Shown: positions 26,696-35,715 of the stretch, piece after piece
Layout of the letters: every line of letters begins with the position of its first letter
Numbering within the stretch: the first letter of the stretch is position 1
Origin: Clostridioides difficile CD160
GTDB lineage: Bacteria > Bacillota > Clostridia > Peptostreptococcales > Peptostreptococcaceae
Direction of reading: 5' to 3'
Assembly (NCBI RefSeq): GCF_000449425.2
Contig: NZ_AVHW01000089.1
Location: forward strand, 124,001-188,000
Length of the DNA stretch: 64,000 nucleotides
Translations under genes and position numbers: made by a program
The notes under the pieces: model-generated
What the model was told of the DNA's origin: nothing
The model's database searches: none
The model's input: only the letters and a program-made list of their open reading frames with translations

Positions 26696-26968
26696 TTACT
26701 TATGCTCATGCGTATGTCCATCTGAATGTTCATGTCCATGTGTGTGTGTATGCTCGTGACCATGTTCATGAGTTCCTGAAAAACCATCTTCATGATTGTG
26801 GTCATGACCCACACCATTTACATGCTCATGTTCATGCCCATGACTGTGAGAATGTTGATGTGAATGCTCATGGTTATCTCCTCCACAACATCCTTCTCCT
26901 CCAGTACCACAACATCCACTTGTATGTGGATTATGGTGATTTCTTACTACAAATCTCTCTCTTAACAT
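26696..26968 (-). CDS. Histidine-rich metal-binding small protein
   Basis: 90 aa, of which I count 26 histidines. After a short basic start (MLRERFVVRNHHNPH) come two CC pairs within CCGTGGEGCC, then an almost unbroken series of HE, HS, HG and HT dipeptides to the C-terminus. AGGAGG precedes the ATG, so the gene looks real; codons alternate CAT/CAC with acidic or Ser codons. Such proteins usually bind Ni, Zn or Co for storage or delivery. No metalloenzyme maturation gene is adjacent, so the metal is unknown. The repetitive DNA also opens a meaningless frame on the other strand. Confidence 0.8.
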   Translation of the reverse strand: MLRERFVVRNHHNPHTSGCCGTGGEGCCGGDNHEHSHQHSHSHGHEHEHVNGVGHDHNHEDGFSGTHEHGHEHTHTHGHEHSDGHTHEHK

Positions 26969-27079
26969 ATTATTATACCTCCTAGTATATTATTGAGTAC
27001 TTCATGTACCCCATTAATTACAGTATACATCTAACTAGGTGTAATCACAATACATATGTCATTTTTTAACATTGATATT

Positions 27080-27952
27080 TTAAAGAAACTTATCTTTAAA
27101 ACCTCCACCTTTTACTTCTTCTACATTATTAACAGAAATAAAAGCTTCACTATCCATGTCATAAATCAAATCCTTAAATTTACCTATTTCATTTGCAGAT
27201 ATTATACAATAAATCATCTTTTTCTTATTTTGTGTGTATGCTCCTTCTGCCTCTAAAAAAGTTACACCTCTTCCCATTTTATTCATTATTACTTTAGATA
27301 TTTCATCATATTTATTAGATATTAGAAGTATAGATTTTTTTCTATCAAAGCAATCTTTTGCTATGTCCATTGTAAAAGAAATTATATACATAGCAATTAG
27401 AGTATACATTACCAACTTAGCTCCAAATAAAAACGCACCTGCACATACTACAAAGAAATTTATAAATAAAAATGTATTTTTCATAGGTATATCGTACTTT
27501 CTTTTCATTATAGCTGCTATTATGTCAAGTCCTCCAGCAGTAGCTCTTGCTTTAAAAGTCAACCCCATACCTATACCAGTTAAGGCACCACCATAAATAC
27601 ACTGTAGCATAGTATCATCTATTGGGAAATATTTAGCAATATCTTGTGTTAAACCAAGTGCAACAGAAAATAATAACATATTAACAAAACTTATTAACAA
27701 AAATTTATTATCAAAATACCTTTTAGCTATGATAAATATAGGTATATTCATCAAAAAACTGGATATCCCTTGATTTATACCAAATAGTTTATATAATATA
27801 ACACAAATTCCAGCTACTCCTCCACTTAATAACTTGGCTGGTGCTAGATATAAATTTATTCCTAAGGTTGATAGAATCATCCCCAATATAATAAGACCAT
27901 ATTGCAAAAATATGTTATTATCAATACTTAGCTTTTTACTTTCACCATACAT
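27080..27952 (-). CDS. YitT-family membrane protein (DUF161 + DUF2179)
   Basis: 290 aa. Five or six membrane segments (about residues 10-200), with the DUF161 signature LLSGGVAGICVILYKLFGINQG and GIGMGLTFKARATAGGLDIIA. A soluble C-terminal DUF2179 domain (about 215-285) has GVTFLEAEGAYTQNKKKMIYCI. Function of the family is not established. ATG 27952 follows AAAGGGGTG; an upstream in-frame extension of 16 residues runs through that site. Confidence 0.88.
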   Translation of the reverse strand: MYGESKKLSIDNNIFLQYGLIILGMILSTLGINLYLAPAKLLSGGVAGICVILYKLFGINQGISSFLMNIPIFIIAKRYFDNKFLLISFVNMLLFSVALGLTQDIAKYFPIDDTMLQCIYGGALTGIGMGLTFKARATAGGLDIIAAIMKRKYDIPMKNTFLFINFFVVCAGAFLFGAKLVMYTLIAMYIISFTMDIAKDCFDRKKSILLISNKYDEISKVIMNKMGRGVTFLEAEGAYTQNKKKMIYCIISANEIGKFKDLIYDMDSEAFISVNNVEEVKGGGFKDKFL

Positions 27953-28186
27953 CAAAACGCACCCCTTTGCATAATAAATAAACCACCCTGCATTACACAC
28001 AATAAATTTATAAATAAATTTATCAGAAGTAGTTTACTCTAAAATATTATTCATCCTCACTTAAACGTTTATCCACTAATATTCTATCACATGCTATAAA
28101 TAATTTATATGATTTATACAGATTTATTTATTGTAAGTTTTGGAATATTTCAACATTTTATTGAATAGAGAATTATACTGTATTAA

Positions 28187-28230
28187 AAAATCCCTATAGA
28201 AATTTATAAACTAATTTCTATAGGGATTTT
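28187..28230 (-). terminator. Terminator of ileS
   Basis: AAAATCCCTATAGAAATT/AATTTCTATAGGGATTTT, an 18-bp perfect stem followed by U residues on the minus strand, 20 bp after the ileS stop. Confidence 0.9.
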
Positions 28231-28249
28231 AATTAACTAACTATTATTT

Positions 28250-31200
28250 TTATTTTTTTGTAACTTTTATACCTGTCATATGGTCATTTAAGTTTTGTTC
28301 TTCTAGAGACTTATCGTCTACTCTGTTTATTTCTAAAGCTAAAGTTTCAGACTTGATATATTCATCAAAATGGTCAACAGCCTTAGCAATTTCATCATCA
28401 CCACAGTAATCTATTACTATATTATCCAATACTTCAAAGTTATTAGATTTTCTTAATTGCTGTACTTTAGATATAAATTCTCTAGCATAACCCTCATCAA
28501 CCAATGCTTCTGTTAACTTAGTATCTAGTATAACAAAAAGATTGTTTTCAACAGATACATTAAATCCTTCCTTAGCAGTTATACCTATTAACACTAAATC
28601 CTTATTAAACTCAAAAGCTTCACCATCTAAATCAACTGTTAAACTTTCACCATTTTCAAGTTTATTAACAGCTTCATGTGCATTTAATTTATTTAATGCT
28701 CCCACAAATAAATTCATCTTAGCCCCTAGTAATGGTCCTGCTTCCTTAAAGTTTGGTTTTAGACTAAAGTTCATGTACTCATCTAAGTCCTTAGCGAACA
28801 CTACCTCTTTAACATTAAGCTCTTCTTTTATTAAATCAACTACATCGCTTATTGTATCTTCAAACTTACCGTCTACTAATACTTTTTGTAATGGTTGACG
28901 AACTTTTATTCTTTCAACTTCTCTTGAAGCTCTACCTAGAGTAACTAGATTTTTAGCTAAATCCATTTTTTCTTCTAATTTAGCATCTATTAATTCTTCA
29001 TTAAACTTAGGATATTCAGCTAAGTGAACAGATACTTCTCCTGTCAGATTTCTGTACATTTCTTCTGACATATATGGTGCAAATGGAGCTATAGCTCTAC
29101 AAAGACCATGTAATAATTCATAAGTTGTATTGTACACTGCTTTTTTATCTTCTGTTAATTCAGTTGCCCAGAATCTTCTTCTTGAACGTCTGATATACCA
29201 GTTAGATAAATCATCATTTATGAAATCTTGTATCATTCTTAAAGTCTTATTTAATTCAAATATAGCTAAATTTTCCTCTACATCTTTCATTAAATTATTA
29301 AACTTAGATAGTATCCATCTATCAAGTTCTGGTCTATCTTTATATTCTACAAAGAATTCAGTTGGATTTATATCATCTGTATTTGCATATAAAGTGAAGA
29401 AGTTATATACATTCTTCATAGTTCCTATAAATTTACTTTGTATTTCTTTTAATCCATCCATATCAAATTTAGTTGGAGTCCATGGTGGAGAAACATATAG
29501 TAGATACCATCTTAATGCATCTGCTCCATATTGATCAAATAACTCCATTGGATTTACTGTATTTCCCCTTGATTTACTCATTTTCTTTCCATCTTTATCA
29601 AGTACAAGGTCTGGAACTAAAACACTCTTATATGGTGCTTTTCCTAATACAAATGTTGATACTGCAAGTAATGAGTAGAACCAACCTCTAGTTTGGTCTA
29701 TACCTTCTGATATATAATCAGCTGGGAATAATTGGTCAAAGTTTTCCTTGTTTTCAAATGGATAGTGGTGTTGAGCAAATGGCATAGCCCCACTATCAAA
29801 CCAACAGTCTATAACTTCTGTTACTCTTGTCATTGGTTTTCCACATTTTTCACATTTTAAATGTATATCATCTACATATGGTCTATGAAGTTCAACTGTC
29901 TCTGGATTTACATCTTCTATAGCTTTTTCAGCTAATTCAGCTCTTGAACCTACTGAATCTGTATGACCACATTCACATCTCCATATAGGAAGTGGAGTTC
30001 CCCAATATCTAGTTCTTGATATTGCCCAATCATTTAGATTTTCTAACCAGTTTCCAAATCTCTTTTCACCTACAAAGCTTGGGAACCATTTTACGCCATT
30101 ATTATTTTCTATTAATTTATCTTTAAGTTTAGTCATCTCTATATACCAGCTTGGTTTTGCATAGTATACTAATGGAGTTTGACATCTCCAACAATGTGGA
30201 TAATTATGAACTACTTTTTCTTTACTATATAACTTATTTTCAGAAGCTAGCCATTTTATTATTTCAACATCTAGCCCATCTTCCATTACAAATTTACCTT
30301 CCCAAGGAGTAGCTGTAAATTTACCAGTTTCATCTACTGGTTGTACAACTGGTAAATCATATCTCTTACCTGTGTTATAGTCATCTTCACCAAATGCTGG
30401 TGCTGTATGAACTATTCCAGTACCATCTTCAGTAGTTACATAATCCCCTACTGTAATGAAAAATGCTTTTTTGTCAACTTCTACAAAAGGCATTAATTGT
30501 TCATATTCTAATCCTTCTAGGTCTTTACCTTTCATTTCTTCTAAAACTTCATAGTCTTCACCTAGTACTTTATTAGCTAGAGGTTTAGATACATAATATA
30601 CCTCGTCACCTTTCTTAACTTTTAAGTAATCAACATCAGCATTTACTGTTAATGAAACATTTGATGGTAAAGTCCATGGAGTTGTTGTCCATGCTAAGAA
30701 ATATTCATCAGCATCTTTTTTCTTAAATTTAGCTATAACTGTATTAGTTTTTACTTCTTTATACCCTTGTGCAACCTCATGACTAGCAAGACCAGTTCCA
30801 CATCTTGGGCAATAAGGAAGTATTTTATGCCCTTCATAGATATATCCTTCTTTGTTGAATTTATTAAGTATCCACCATACAGACTCTATATAGTTATTAT
30901 CTAAAGTTATATATGGATTATCTAAATCAACTTCGTAAGCCATTCTCTCAGTCATTATTCTCCATTGTTTTTCAAATGAGAAAACTGATTCTCTACATTT
31001 TTGGTTGAATTCAGCTATTCCATATTCTTCTATTTGCTGTTTACTAGTAAGACCTAATTCTTTCTCTACTTGTATTTCAACTGGTAATCCATGTGTATCC
31101 CAACCAGCTTTTCTCTTTACTTGATAACCAGACATTGTTTTATATCTACAAACTGAATCTTTAAGTGTTCTAGATAAAACGTGGTGTACTCCAGGATTTC

Positions 31201-31357
31201 CATTGGCTGTAGGAGGTCCCTCATAGAATACGAAACTTGGGTCATTTTCCCCTTTTTCTAAAGTTTTTTCAAGTATATTTATATCTTTCCAATAATCAAA
31301 AACTTGTGCTTCTGCTTGTTTTACTGAACTGTCCACTAATGGCTTAAATTTCGCCAT
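28250..31357 (-). CDS. ileS: Isoleucyl-tRNA synthetase, long (eukaryote-like/IleS2) type
   Basis: Charges tRNA-Ile and edits valine. 1035 aa, longer than the roughly 920-aa Bacillus form. HIGH-equivalent PPTANGNPGVHHVLSRT at about residues 48-64, zinc-type pairs CPRCG and CEKCGKP, WFDSGAMPFAQ, KMSKS loop KKMSKSRGNTVNP near 595. It ends without the C-terminal zinc finger of the short form. The long type is known for low sensitivity to mupirocin. ATG 31357 follows GGAAAGGGTGA. A T-box leader precedes it; divIVA is upstream as in Bacillus. Confidence 0.96.
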   Translation of the reverse strand: MAKFKPLVDSSVKQAEAQVFDYWKDINILEKTLEKGENDPSFVFYEGPPTANGNPGVHHVLSRTLKDSVCRYKTMSGYQVKRKAGWDTHGLPVEIQVEKELGLTSKQQIEEYGIAEFNQKCRESVFSFEKQWRIMTERMAYEVDLDNPYITLDNNYIESVWWILNKFNKEGYIYEGHKILPYCPRCGTGLASHEVAQGYKEVKTNTVIAKFKKKDADEYFLAWTTTPWTLPSNVSLTVNADVDYLKVKKGDEVYYVSKPLANKVLGEDYEVLEEMKGKDLEGLEYEQLMPFVEVDKKAFFITVGDYVTTEDGTGIVHTAPAFGEDDYNTGKRYDLPVVQPVDETGKFTATPWEGKFVMEDGLDVEIIKWLASENKLYSKEKVVHNYPHCWRCQTPLVYYAKPSWYIEMTKLKDKLIENNNGVKWFPSFVGEKRFGNWLENLNDWAISRTRYWGTPLPIWRCECGHTDSVGSRAELAEKAIEDVNPETVELHRPYVDDIHLKCEKCGKPMTRVTEVIDCWFDSGAMPFAQHHYPFENKENFDQLFPADYISEGIDQTRGWFYSLLAVSTFVLGKAPYKSVLVPDLVLDKDGKKMSKSRGNTVNPMELFDQYGADALRWYLLYVSPPWTPTKFDMDGLKEIQSKFIGTMKNVYNFFTLYANTDDINPTEFFVEYKDRPELDRWILSKFNNLMKDVEENLAIFELNKTLRMIQDFINDDLSNWYIRRSRRRFWATELTEDKKAVYNTTYELLHGLCRAIAPFAPYMSEEMYRNLTGEVSVHLAEYPKFNEELIDAKLEEKMDLAKNLVTLGRASREVERIKVRQPLQKVLVDGKFEDTISDVVDLIKEELNVKEVVFAKDLDEYMNFSLKPNFKEAGPLLGAKMNLFVGALNKLNAHEAVNKLENGESLTVDLDGEAFEFNKDLVLIGITAKEGFNVSVENNLFVILDTKLTEALVDEGYAREFISKVQQLRKSNNFEVLDNIVIDYCGDDEIAKAVDHFDEYIKSETLALEINRVDDKSLEEQNLNDHMTGIKVTKK

Positions 31358-31428
31358 GTAAATCACCCTTTCCTATAAATATTATAATTCCAAATTTTTT
31401 TATTCTTTCACATAAATTTAAATACTAA

Positions 31429-31690
31429 AAAACTCGCCCCCTTTAAACAAAGGGACGAGTTATAAATCGCGTTACCACCCTAATTCTATATGTGAACTTA
31501 ATGCTATCCACATATAACACTCTAATAGTATAACGGTACTAACCGGCACAGCTTAATAGAATTTAATCGTTCAGCCTGCAGCTCAAGAGTGATTTTTATC
31601 TTTATAAATTCATTGGTTCTCAGCATACCCAATTCTCTGTAAAATTATCTAAAGATAATTGTCTCCATCAACGCTTTTAAAAATTTATCT
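31429..31690 (-). promoter_or_regulatory. T-box riboswitch, tRNA-Ile specific
   Basis: T-box motif AGGGTGGTAACGCG (31481-31468). Terminator AACTCGTCCCTTT/AAAGGGGGCGAGTT (31461-31431) with a U run. Stem I apical region ACAGAGAATTGGGTATGCTGAGA. Specifier AUC (31593-31591), nine bases before TTGAG. Controls ileS. The remainder of the gap up to divIVA (31691-31853) is AT-rich without a gene. Confidence 0.94.
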
Positions 31691-31853
31691 GTGTTTATAT
31701 GAAATTCTATAACAAATAATTTGAATAGTCAATATATTTTTGAAAAATATAATAATTTCTATTTTTCTTACATTTTTATCCTATTTTTAGTTTTTGTTAT
31801 AGATTTCTCAAACTTCCACAACAATTTCACCTAAAATCAAATAAATTATAGGC

Positions 31854-32381
31854 TTATTCTAGAGTTGTAGCAGCTTCATCATTACTATAATTATACACTG
31901 TTGTTCCTTCAAATGCATTTACACATTTTTCATCTACATCATAAAAAATCTCATCAACACTTCTTATTTCATCTTCTAATAATGACTTAAATTTATTTCT
32001 AAATATCTTAAATTCTTTAACTAAAGCATCATACTCTTTTCTTATTTCTATAACACGGTTATTGGCTTGTTCTATAATTTGTCTAGCTTTTAAATCTGCC
32101 TCTTCAACAATTATTTTAGCTTTTTTATTAGCCGCGCTACAAGTGTCTTCTGCTGCACTTTGAGCAGTTATTAGAGTAGCTTTTAATGTTTCTTCAATAT
32201 TTTCATACTTATTTACTTGGTCTTGATATAATCCTAATTTTTCTTTAAGAGCTGTATTTTCTCTACATAGAGATTCATAGTCTTCTTTGATGATATCTAA
32301 AAACTCATCAACCTCTTCGTCTCTATATCCTCTTAAACCTTTTTTAAACTCTTTATTTTCTATCTCAATTGGAGTTAGCAT
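31854..32381 (-). CDS. divIVA: DivIVA-family polar/division-site protein
   Basis: Coiled-coil protein that binds curved membrane at poles and septa. 175 aa. N-terminal lipid-binding DivIVA domain MLTPIEIENKEFKKGLRGYR followed by DEEVDEFLDIIKEDY (residues 1-36), then a long coiled coil to about 140. The tail is acidic and non-coiled. Last gene of the yggS-sepF-ylmG-ylmH-divIVA cluster, 34 bp after ylmH. Confidence 0.93.
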   Translation of the reverse strand: MLTPIEIENKEFKKGLRGYRDEEVDEFLDIIKEDYESLCRENTALKEKLGLYQDQVNKYENIEETLKATLITAQSAAEDTCSAANKKAKIIVEEADLKARQIIEQANNRVIEIRKEYDALVKEFKIFRNKFKSLLEDEIRSVDEIFYDVDEKCVNAFEGTTVYNYSNDEAATTLE

Positions 32382-32415
32382 TACATTTCCTCCCAGCTAT
32401 AATTTAAATTAGTCC

Positions 32416-33201
32416 TTATACAATTAATCTTGCTTGAACTTTTATTTTACCTTTTTTAGTAATATCTCCTATTTGTGTTACATTAGCTCTTCCTTTGCCT
32501 CTAATAGAAATCAAATCATCATTTTTAACTATTTTAGACGTTGAAGTTATCTTTTCATAATTGACATGGACTTTTTCTCCATTTATGTATTTTGCACTAT
32601 CTTGTCTAGATATATTGTAAAGACCACTTATGACACAATCTAACCTATCTGAAGATACTGTAAATGATACTTCCTTATATTTTGAAGAACTATTAACAAT
32701 GTTTTCTCTGGAAATTTCCTTTACAATTACATTATTTCTTGAAACTTTCTCCAAATTCACGATTATAAAATCGCAAATATCACTACTTACAATTACTTGA
32801 CAAAAGCTATCATGTATAATTATATCTCCAATTTTTTCTCTTTTTATACCTAGACTCATAATTGCTCCTAAATAATCTTTATGAGATATATTTTTAAATT
32901 TGAAATTCCCTTCTATCTGTAAAAATCTAAGAGTATCCTCTATATCTTCATATTCCATGTAAAATGGATAAATAAATACAGTGCTTCTTTCAGCTTGTTC
33001 ATAACCTCCATCCACACTGTATTTTATTTCATTTGTAGAATTCAATATAGCTACAGCATTTTTCACTTCATATGGATTAAGAAACTCAGTAAACTTAACA
33101 TCATAGTTTTTTATACAACTATTAGCCTTGTCTATTACTTTAAACATTTTATTTTTCAAGTCTATATCCTTTATGTGATTTGTTAATTTTAATTTATCCA
33201 T
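32416..33201 (-). CDS. ylmH: YlmH-family S4-domain RNA-binding protein
   Basis: 261 aa. An N-terminal ylmH domain (about 1-180; SVDGGYEQAERSTVFIYP, MSLGIKREKIGDI) precedes a C-terminal S4 RNA-binding domain (about 180-245; SRQDSAKYINGEKVHVNYEKI). YlmH in Bacillus acts in ribosome quality control on stalled 50S complexes, the same pathway as the RqcH gene in this window. ATG 33201 follows AAGGTGA; the GTG at 33210 overlaps that site. Confidence 0.9.
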   Translation of the reverse strand: MDKLKLTNHIKDIDLKNKMFKVIDKANSCIKNYDVKFTEFLNPYEVKNAVAILNSTNEIKYSVDGGYEQAERSTVFIYPFYMEYEDIEDTLRFLQIEGNFKFKNISHKDYLGAIMSLGIKREKIGDIIIHDSFCQVIVSSDICDFIIVNLEKVSRNNVIVKEISRENIVNSSSKYKEVSFTVSSDRLDCVISGLYNISRQDSAKYINGEKVHVNYEKITSTSKIVKNDDLISIRGKGRANVTQIGDITKKGKIKVQARLIV

Positions 33202-33211
33202 TTCTATCACC

Positions 33212-33469
33212 TTAGAATATAACCAACACTAATTGTCTTAGGAACATCAATAATACTATCGCAATTAAAGGAGAAAAATCTATAGGTCCATTTGTATATC
33301 TATACATTATAGACCTTATTGGTCCTTCTATTGGCTCTGTAAGGTTTTCTAAAATCTCGAAAATTTTGCTTTGTCTTCCATTTGGAAACCAAGTCATCAA
33401 GCTTTTTATAACTATCATCCATGCTATTATATCCAAAAGATAATAAAGTGCAATTCTTATTGTTCCCAT
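33212..33469 (-). CDS. ylmG: YggT/YlmG-family membrane protein
   Basis: 85 aa, two membrane segments (about 5-25 and 60-82) flanking the conserved SLMTWFPNGRQSKIFEILENLTEPIEGPIR region (residues 23-52). YlmG is linked to division and envelope organisation in Gram-positives; biochemical role unknown. It lies in the sepF cluster, 18 bp after sepF and 10 bp before ylmH. Confidence 0.9.
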   Translation of the reverse strand: MGTIRIALYYLLDIIAWMIVIKSLMTWFPNGRQSKIFEILENLTEPIEGPIRSIMYRYTNGPIDFSPLIAIVLLMFLRQLVLVIF

Positions 33470-33487
33470 ATATTAACCGCCTTTTTA

Positions 33488-33946
33488 CTATTTATTTTGC
33501 CAAGGGAAGAATGCTTTACTTTCTAATTCTTTTTTCATATTTGCATCTATATCCACATTGTTAGGAGCTAGTATAAATATTGATTTAGAAACCTTTTGTA
33601 TACTTCCATCTAAAACATAAACCGCCCCATTCATAAAGTTAAATATAGATTTACGAACTTCAGAATTAGTCAACCCTTCCAAATTCACTATAACTGCCCT
33701 TCTTTGTTTTAGATGGTCTGCTATAGTTGCAGCTTCATCATAAACTTTAGGTTCAACTATTACAACTTTCATTTGACTCGTTGTATGTAAATTTACAATT
33801 TTATTTGCTTTTGCAGTACTAAAGCCACTATTTATTTCTTCTTCTTGAACTATATCGTCCATCCCACCTTCATATTCTTCTTCAATGTAATCTTCTTCTT
33901 CATCAACTATCCAGTTCTTAAATTTAGATATTATTCCATTTGACAT
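33488..33946 (-). CDS. sepF: Cell division protein SepF
   Basis: Membrane anchor and bundler of FtsZ. 152 aa. N-terminal amphipathic helix (MSNGIISKFKNWIV, about residues 1-14), acidic linker, then the SepF core (about 55-145) with EPKVYDEAATIADHLKQRRA, VNLEGL and the FMNGAVYVLDGSIQKVSKSI segment. Strong TAAGGAGG site. Confidence 0.94.
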   Translation of the reverse strand: MSNGIISKFKNWIVDEEEDYIEEEYEGGMDDIVQEEEINSGFSTAKANKIVNLHTTSQMKVVIVEPKVYDEAATIADHLKQRRAVIVNLEGLTNSEVRKSIFNFMNGAVYVLDGSIQKVSKSIFILAPNNVDIDANMKKELESKAFFPWQNK

Positions 33947-33985
33947 TATTAACTTCCTCCTTAGAATTTATTCAGATTTGAGTAA

Positions 33986-34690
33986 TTATTTTTTATTGTA
34001 GTTTCTTTCTCCAAAGATTGATGTTCCAACCCTAACAATGGTAGCCCCTTCCTCTATAGCAATCTCATAATCGTGACTCATTCCCATTGACAAAACGTCC
34101 ATTCCTACATTAGGTATGTTTAGCTCTTTTATTCGTGTTGATAAATCTTTAAGACCTTTGAATACACCCCTTATTTCATTTTCATCTTCTACAAAAGGTG
34201 CCATTGTCATTAGACCTTTTATTTTTATATTTTTATATTTTTCTGACACTTCTTTGACAAAACCTACAACTTCTTCTTTATCAAGTCCATGCTTAGATTC
34301 TTCTTTAGATATATTCACTTGTACTAAGCAATCTATTTCTCTATTTATTTGCTCTGCACGTTTTTGAATCTCTTCACATAATGCAATTCTATCTAAAGAA
34401 TGTATCATACAAACTTTATCTATTATGTACTTAACTTTATTTGTTTGCAAAGTCCCTATCAAGTGCCAGTTTAATTTGTCACCTATAATATCGTACTTTC
34501 TGGCTAATTCTTGTGGTTTATTTTCACCAGCAGAAGTAATGCCTTCATTCATTGCCTCATTAACTAAATCTACATCAACAGTTTTTGTGACTGCTAAAAG
34601 GGTTATTTCTTCACTCTGTCTATTTACTTTTTTTGCAGCTTTGTCAATCTTACTTTTTATCTCAGATAAATTATCTTTAATAGAACCCAT
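33986..34690 (-). CDS. yggS: YggS/YlmE-family pyridoxal-phosphate homeostasis protein
   Basis: PLP-binding, enzymatically silent TIM-barrel protein that balances vitamin B6 and amino-acid pools. 234 aa. The PLP lysine is in LLAVTKTV (about residue 35); GENKPQEL, WHLIGTLQTNKVKYI and DVLSMGMSHDYEIAIEEGAT are family motifs. ATG 34690 follows GTAGGTGA; the upstream GTG overlaps that site. It follows the HlyD-like gene by 9 bp. Confidence 0.92.
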   Translation of the reverse strand: MGSIKDNLSEIKSKIDKAAKKVNRQSEEITLLAVTKTVDVDLVNEAMNEGITSAGENKPQELARKYDIIGDKLNWHLIGTLQTNKVKYIIDKVCMIHSLDRIALCEEIQKRAEQINREIDCLVQVNISKEESKHGLDKEEVVGFVKEVSEKYKNIKIKGLMTMAPFVEDENEIRGVFKGLKDLSTRIKELNIPNVGMDVLSMGMSHDYEIAIEEGATIVRVGTSIFGERNYNKK

Positions 34691-34699
34691 TATTATCAC

Positions 34700-35335
34700 C
34701 TACTTTATCCTTATATTTGTGTTTATACAATTAGGTCTTAAAATTATTTTGTCATATAGATTAACACTTGTCACCCCATTTATGTCATTTTTATAATAGT
34801 CCACAAATACAGAAGATTCATTTTCATAAGTTATTCCTTCTAATATGACAAATTTTACACTTTGTGATTGTTCATCAATCACATATACACCACGTTTATT
34901 GTCTTTTGTTTTTATAGAAGTTTTAGGTATTTTTAAACATTCCATCTGATTATATATTATATCAAATTCTTCGACACTTGTATCCTGATTTGCAACAATT
35001 TGGTTACTTATTTTTAATTTTAGCATTATTTTATTATTATTTTTATATATTTTGTAAACTTTTGCATCTATTTTTTGCTCACGATATTCAATTACTACAT
35101 TTTGATTTTTTTCAAAGTTCTTAGAATCTTCTTTACTTATGTATGCTGATAGATAATTACTTTGGTCATTTACATCTTTTTCTATAGTTCCTTCTACATG
35201 AATCTTTGCATCAACTTTTTCTACTTTTAACACCAAGGTATCTACATTTTTGCTAATAATCATTGCTAACATATTAAATACTAAATATATAAGAATACCA
35301 AGTATCACTAATCTGGTATATTTAATCTTTTTCAA
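34700..35335 (-). CDS. HlyD-like single-pass membrane protein of unknown function
   Basis: 211 aa. One N-terminal membrane helix (about residues 9-27), then an extracellular beta-rich domain with barrel-sandwich/HlyD-like features (VEGTIEKDVNDQSNYLSAYI; KIPKTSIKTKDNKRGVYVID; LYDKIILRPNC). Efflux-adaptor proteins use similar folds, but there is no partner ABC or RND pump nearby. The start is TTG 35335 behind AGGGGGAGAG. It heads the division cluster, so an envelope role is possible. Function not assigned. Confidence 0.7.
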   Translation of the reverse strand: MKKIKYTRLVILGILIYLVFNMLAMIISKNVDTLVLKVEKVDAKIHVEGTIEKDVNDQSNYLSAYISKEDSKNFEKNQNVVIEYREQKIDAKVYKIYKNNNKIMLKLKISNQIVANQDTSVEEFDIIYNQMECLKIPKTSIKTKDNKRGVYVIDEQSQSVKFVILEGITYENESSVFVDYYKNDINGVTSVNLYDKIILRPNCINTNIRIK

Positions 35336-35715
35336 AAACTCTCCCCCTATAAAATTTCTTTCATTATAAATACTTCTTCTAAAAAATGTTTATTCCTTTT
35401 TTATATGCTAATATTTTATATACTAATAATTGTTTTTTTCATATTAAATTTATTTTTTATCAATCTTCCTATACAAGACCGCATTATTTATATATAATTA
35501 TATTATAAAGTATAAGTTTAATTTACATTTTATATCTTAAACTTACTTTATGTACTCTTATAGTTATTTTTATTTTTAGATGCAATATAAAACCAATTAA
35601 GCTTTAAAATAACTTTTGTCATGCTGATACTGATTTAGTTAAACATTTATCCGCAAGGATAACGTTATCACGACAAAGGTTTATGTCCTAAAAAAAATAC
35701 AAGGAGGATTTTCTT
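35336..35715 (+). promoter_or_regulatory. Gap with structured leader of the PfoR-like gene
   Basis: The last 75 bp before the gene contain TTATCC-GCAA-GGATAA (35648-35663), an overlapping palindrome GATAACGTTATC, and GACA/TGTC around AAAGGTTTA. AAGGAGG follows at about 35701. TTGTCA at about 35617 is a possible -35 with a poor -10. It did not match any riboswitch class I know. The rest of the gap is AT-rich; the minus strand has a TATAAT (35368-35363) for the HlyD-like gene. Confidence 0.4.

Noticed and set aside
26653-26985. Plus-strand frame of 110 codons opposite the histidine-rich gene
   Set aside because: It is a by-product of the repeated CAT/CAC codons; it lacks a ribosome site, and the minus-strand gene has AGGAGG and sensible composition.
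35640-35700. c-di-GMP riboswitch before the PfoR-like gene
   Set aside because: The conserved GEMM elements are missing; only a superficial CAAAG resemblance exists.
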